This document shows, piece by piece, positions 5,182 to 6,094 of a stretch of DNA of 6,094 nucleotides. Source of the stretch: Pseudomonadota bacterium (lineage in GTDB: Bacteria; Pseudomonadota; Alphaproteobacteria; Sphingomonadales; Sphingomonadaceae); NCBI GenBank assembly GCA_023392555.1, contig JAEVYW010000003.1, positions 1 through 6,094 of the forward strand, read 5' to 3'. Below the pieces are notes generated by a model. The model saw nothing but the letters and a program-made list of their open reading frames with translations, was not told the DNA's origin and made no database searches. A program made the position numbers and the translations under genes. Each line of letters opens with the position of its first letter. The first letter of the stretch is position 1.

Positions 5182-6094
5182 GGGCCGTCTCCTCTTGCGC
5201 CGCCACCGCGGCGAGCATGGCCTCACCATAACGCTCAAGCTTCGCCGCGCCGACCCCTTGAATCTGTGCAAGCTCACTAAGTGTCCGCGGCCGAGCGGCC
5301 GCAATCTCCCTGAGAGTCGAATCATGGAAGATGACGTAGGGCGGGACGCCCGATGCGGTGGCAATCTCGCGCCGCTTGGCTCGCAAGGCGGCGAACAAGG
5401 GATTGTCAGCTTCATCGGCGGCCACGCGCTGCTTCCGGGTAGCGCGGCGCGGCGGCGGCACGGCGATGGTGAGTTGCTGTTCGCCCTTGAGTATCGGCTT
5501 GGCAGCAGGGCCGAAACTCAGGCCGCCATACGCATCGGCGCGAAGGGCATCGCGTGCGATGAGAGCGCGAGCAACGGGGCGGACCAACGCGACCTCGTCG
5601 GCAGAAGCGATGCCAAACACGGACAATTGATCATGGCCGAAGCCGCGCACCTTTTCGTTGTCCTTGCCCGCAAGCACGTCGGCGAGGTGGGCGACGCCGA
5701 AGCGCATTTCGGTCCGGAAGACCGCCGACAGCAACTTCCGCGCGATTTCCGTCGCGTCGATCGTCCGCGGCGGATCGAGGCAATTGTCGCAATTGCCGCA
5801 GCTTTCCGGCGGGTCCTCCCCGAAGTGGCGCAGAAGGATTGCGCGGCGGCAGCCGGAGGCCTCGACGAACGCCGCTAGCGCATTGAGGCGTTCGCGTTCG
5901 CCCGTGCGGCGGTCTGGCTCCACTTCGGTCTCGATCCGGCGGCGCGCAAGGGCGAAGTCTTCCGCCGACCAGAACAGCCAGGCCTCCGCGGGATCGCCGT
6001 CGCGGCCTGCGCGGCCGGTCTCCTGATAATAGGCCTCGATCGACTTGGGCACGCCGGCATGGGCCACGAAGCGCACGTCCGGCTTGTCGATGCC
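5165..6094 (-). CDS. recQ: ATP-dependent DNA helicase RecQ, N-terminal half outside window
   Basis: 3'-to-5' superfamily 2 DNA helicase acting in recombination and stalled-fork repair. The visible part is the C-terminal 309 residues, about half the protein; helicase motifs 0 to IV lie beyond the right edge. Positions count from the edge. Seen: GIDKPDVRFVAHAG (1-14, motif V region), SIEAYYQETGRAGRDG (18-33, motif VI with the arginine finger region), the RecQ zinc site with Cys82, Cys99, Cys102 and Cys105 (CGNCDNC), a winged-helix RQC domain around 110-215 (IARKLLSAVFRTEMRFG, HLADVLAG, VRGFGHDQLSVFGI), then an HRDC domain around 230-300 (LFAALRAKRREIA, PPYVIFHDSTLREIAAARP, LSELAQIQGVGAAKLERYG). 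It has the full bacterial RecQ domain order. The stop lies 17 bases inside the next gene, suggesting co-expression. Confidence 0.97.
   Translation of the reverse strand, partial: GIDKPDVRFVAHAGVPKSIEAYYQETGRAGRDGDPAEAWLFWSAEDFALARRRIETEVEPDRRTGERERLNALAAFVEASGCRRAILLRHFGEDPPESCGNCDNCLDPPRTIDATEIARKLLSAVFRTEMRFGVAHLADVLAGKDNEKVRGFGHDQLSVFGIASADEVALVRPVARALIARDALRADAYGGLSFGPAAKPILKGEQQLTIAVPPPRRATRKQRVAADEADNPLFAALRAKRREIATASGVPPYVIFHDSTLREIAAARPRTLSELAQIQGVGAAKLERYGEAMLAAVAAQEETAHGAAA
5189..5193 (-). promoter_or_regulatory. Ribosome binding site of the TIGR01244-type gene
   Basis: Reads AGGAG on the minus strand (AAGAGGAGA in context), seven bases before ATG 5181. It lies inside the last codons of recQ and fixes this start over longer in-frame options further upstream, which would run deep into recQ. 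Confidence 0.7.

Overview
The window is GC-rich chromosomal DNA packed almost end to end with genes. It looks like an alphaproteobacterium, most likely a sphingomonad (Sphingomonas and relatives). This is inferred from the protein families (DUF4402 secreted protein, CHCC zinc-finger protein, DUF2007 protein, TIGR01244-type protein), from the codon use, and from a CCTTCGACAGG/CTCAGGAC-type dispersed repeat of the kind common in sphingomonad genomes. No search was run, so the taxonomic call is a judgement from recognition.

Layout. (1) Minus strand, 1677 down to 1: an ABC-2-type transporter ATPase followed by nadB (L-aspartate oxidase, NAD biosynthesis). The nadB GTG start overlaps the ATPase stop, and nadB runs off the left edge. 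(2) A 100-base divergent gap (1678-1777), then on the plus strand a small secreted DUF4402 protein (1778-2317). (3) Plus strand, 2393-4780: four genes head to tail, each overlapping the next: a CHCC zinc-finger protein (related to NDUFS6), tldD (zinc metalloprotease), a DUF924 protein and a DUF2007 protein. (4) Minus strand, 6094 down to 4777: recQ (DNA helicase, entering from the right edge without its N-terminal half), whose 3' end overlaps the start of a small TIGR01244/DUF442 protein with a rhodanese-like Cys loop. That gene converges on the DUF2007 gene and the two stop codons overlap.

How they fit together. These are core or housekeeping genes in tight transcription units: NAD synthesis, a transporter ATPase, metalloprotease peptide processing, and DNA repair. 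I see no mobile element, phage gene, CRISPR array, toxin-antitoxin pair, tRNA or rRNA, and no convincing undescribed system. The most notable details are a dispersed repeat that has become the first codons of the DUF924 gene, an unusual cysteine pair in the DUF4402 protein, the chain of start/stop overlaps, and an ABC ATPase with no permease in view.
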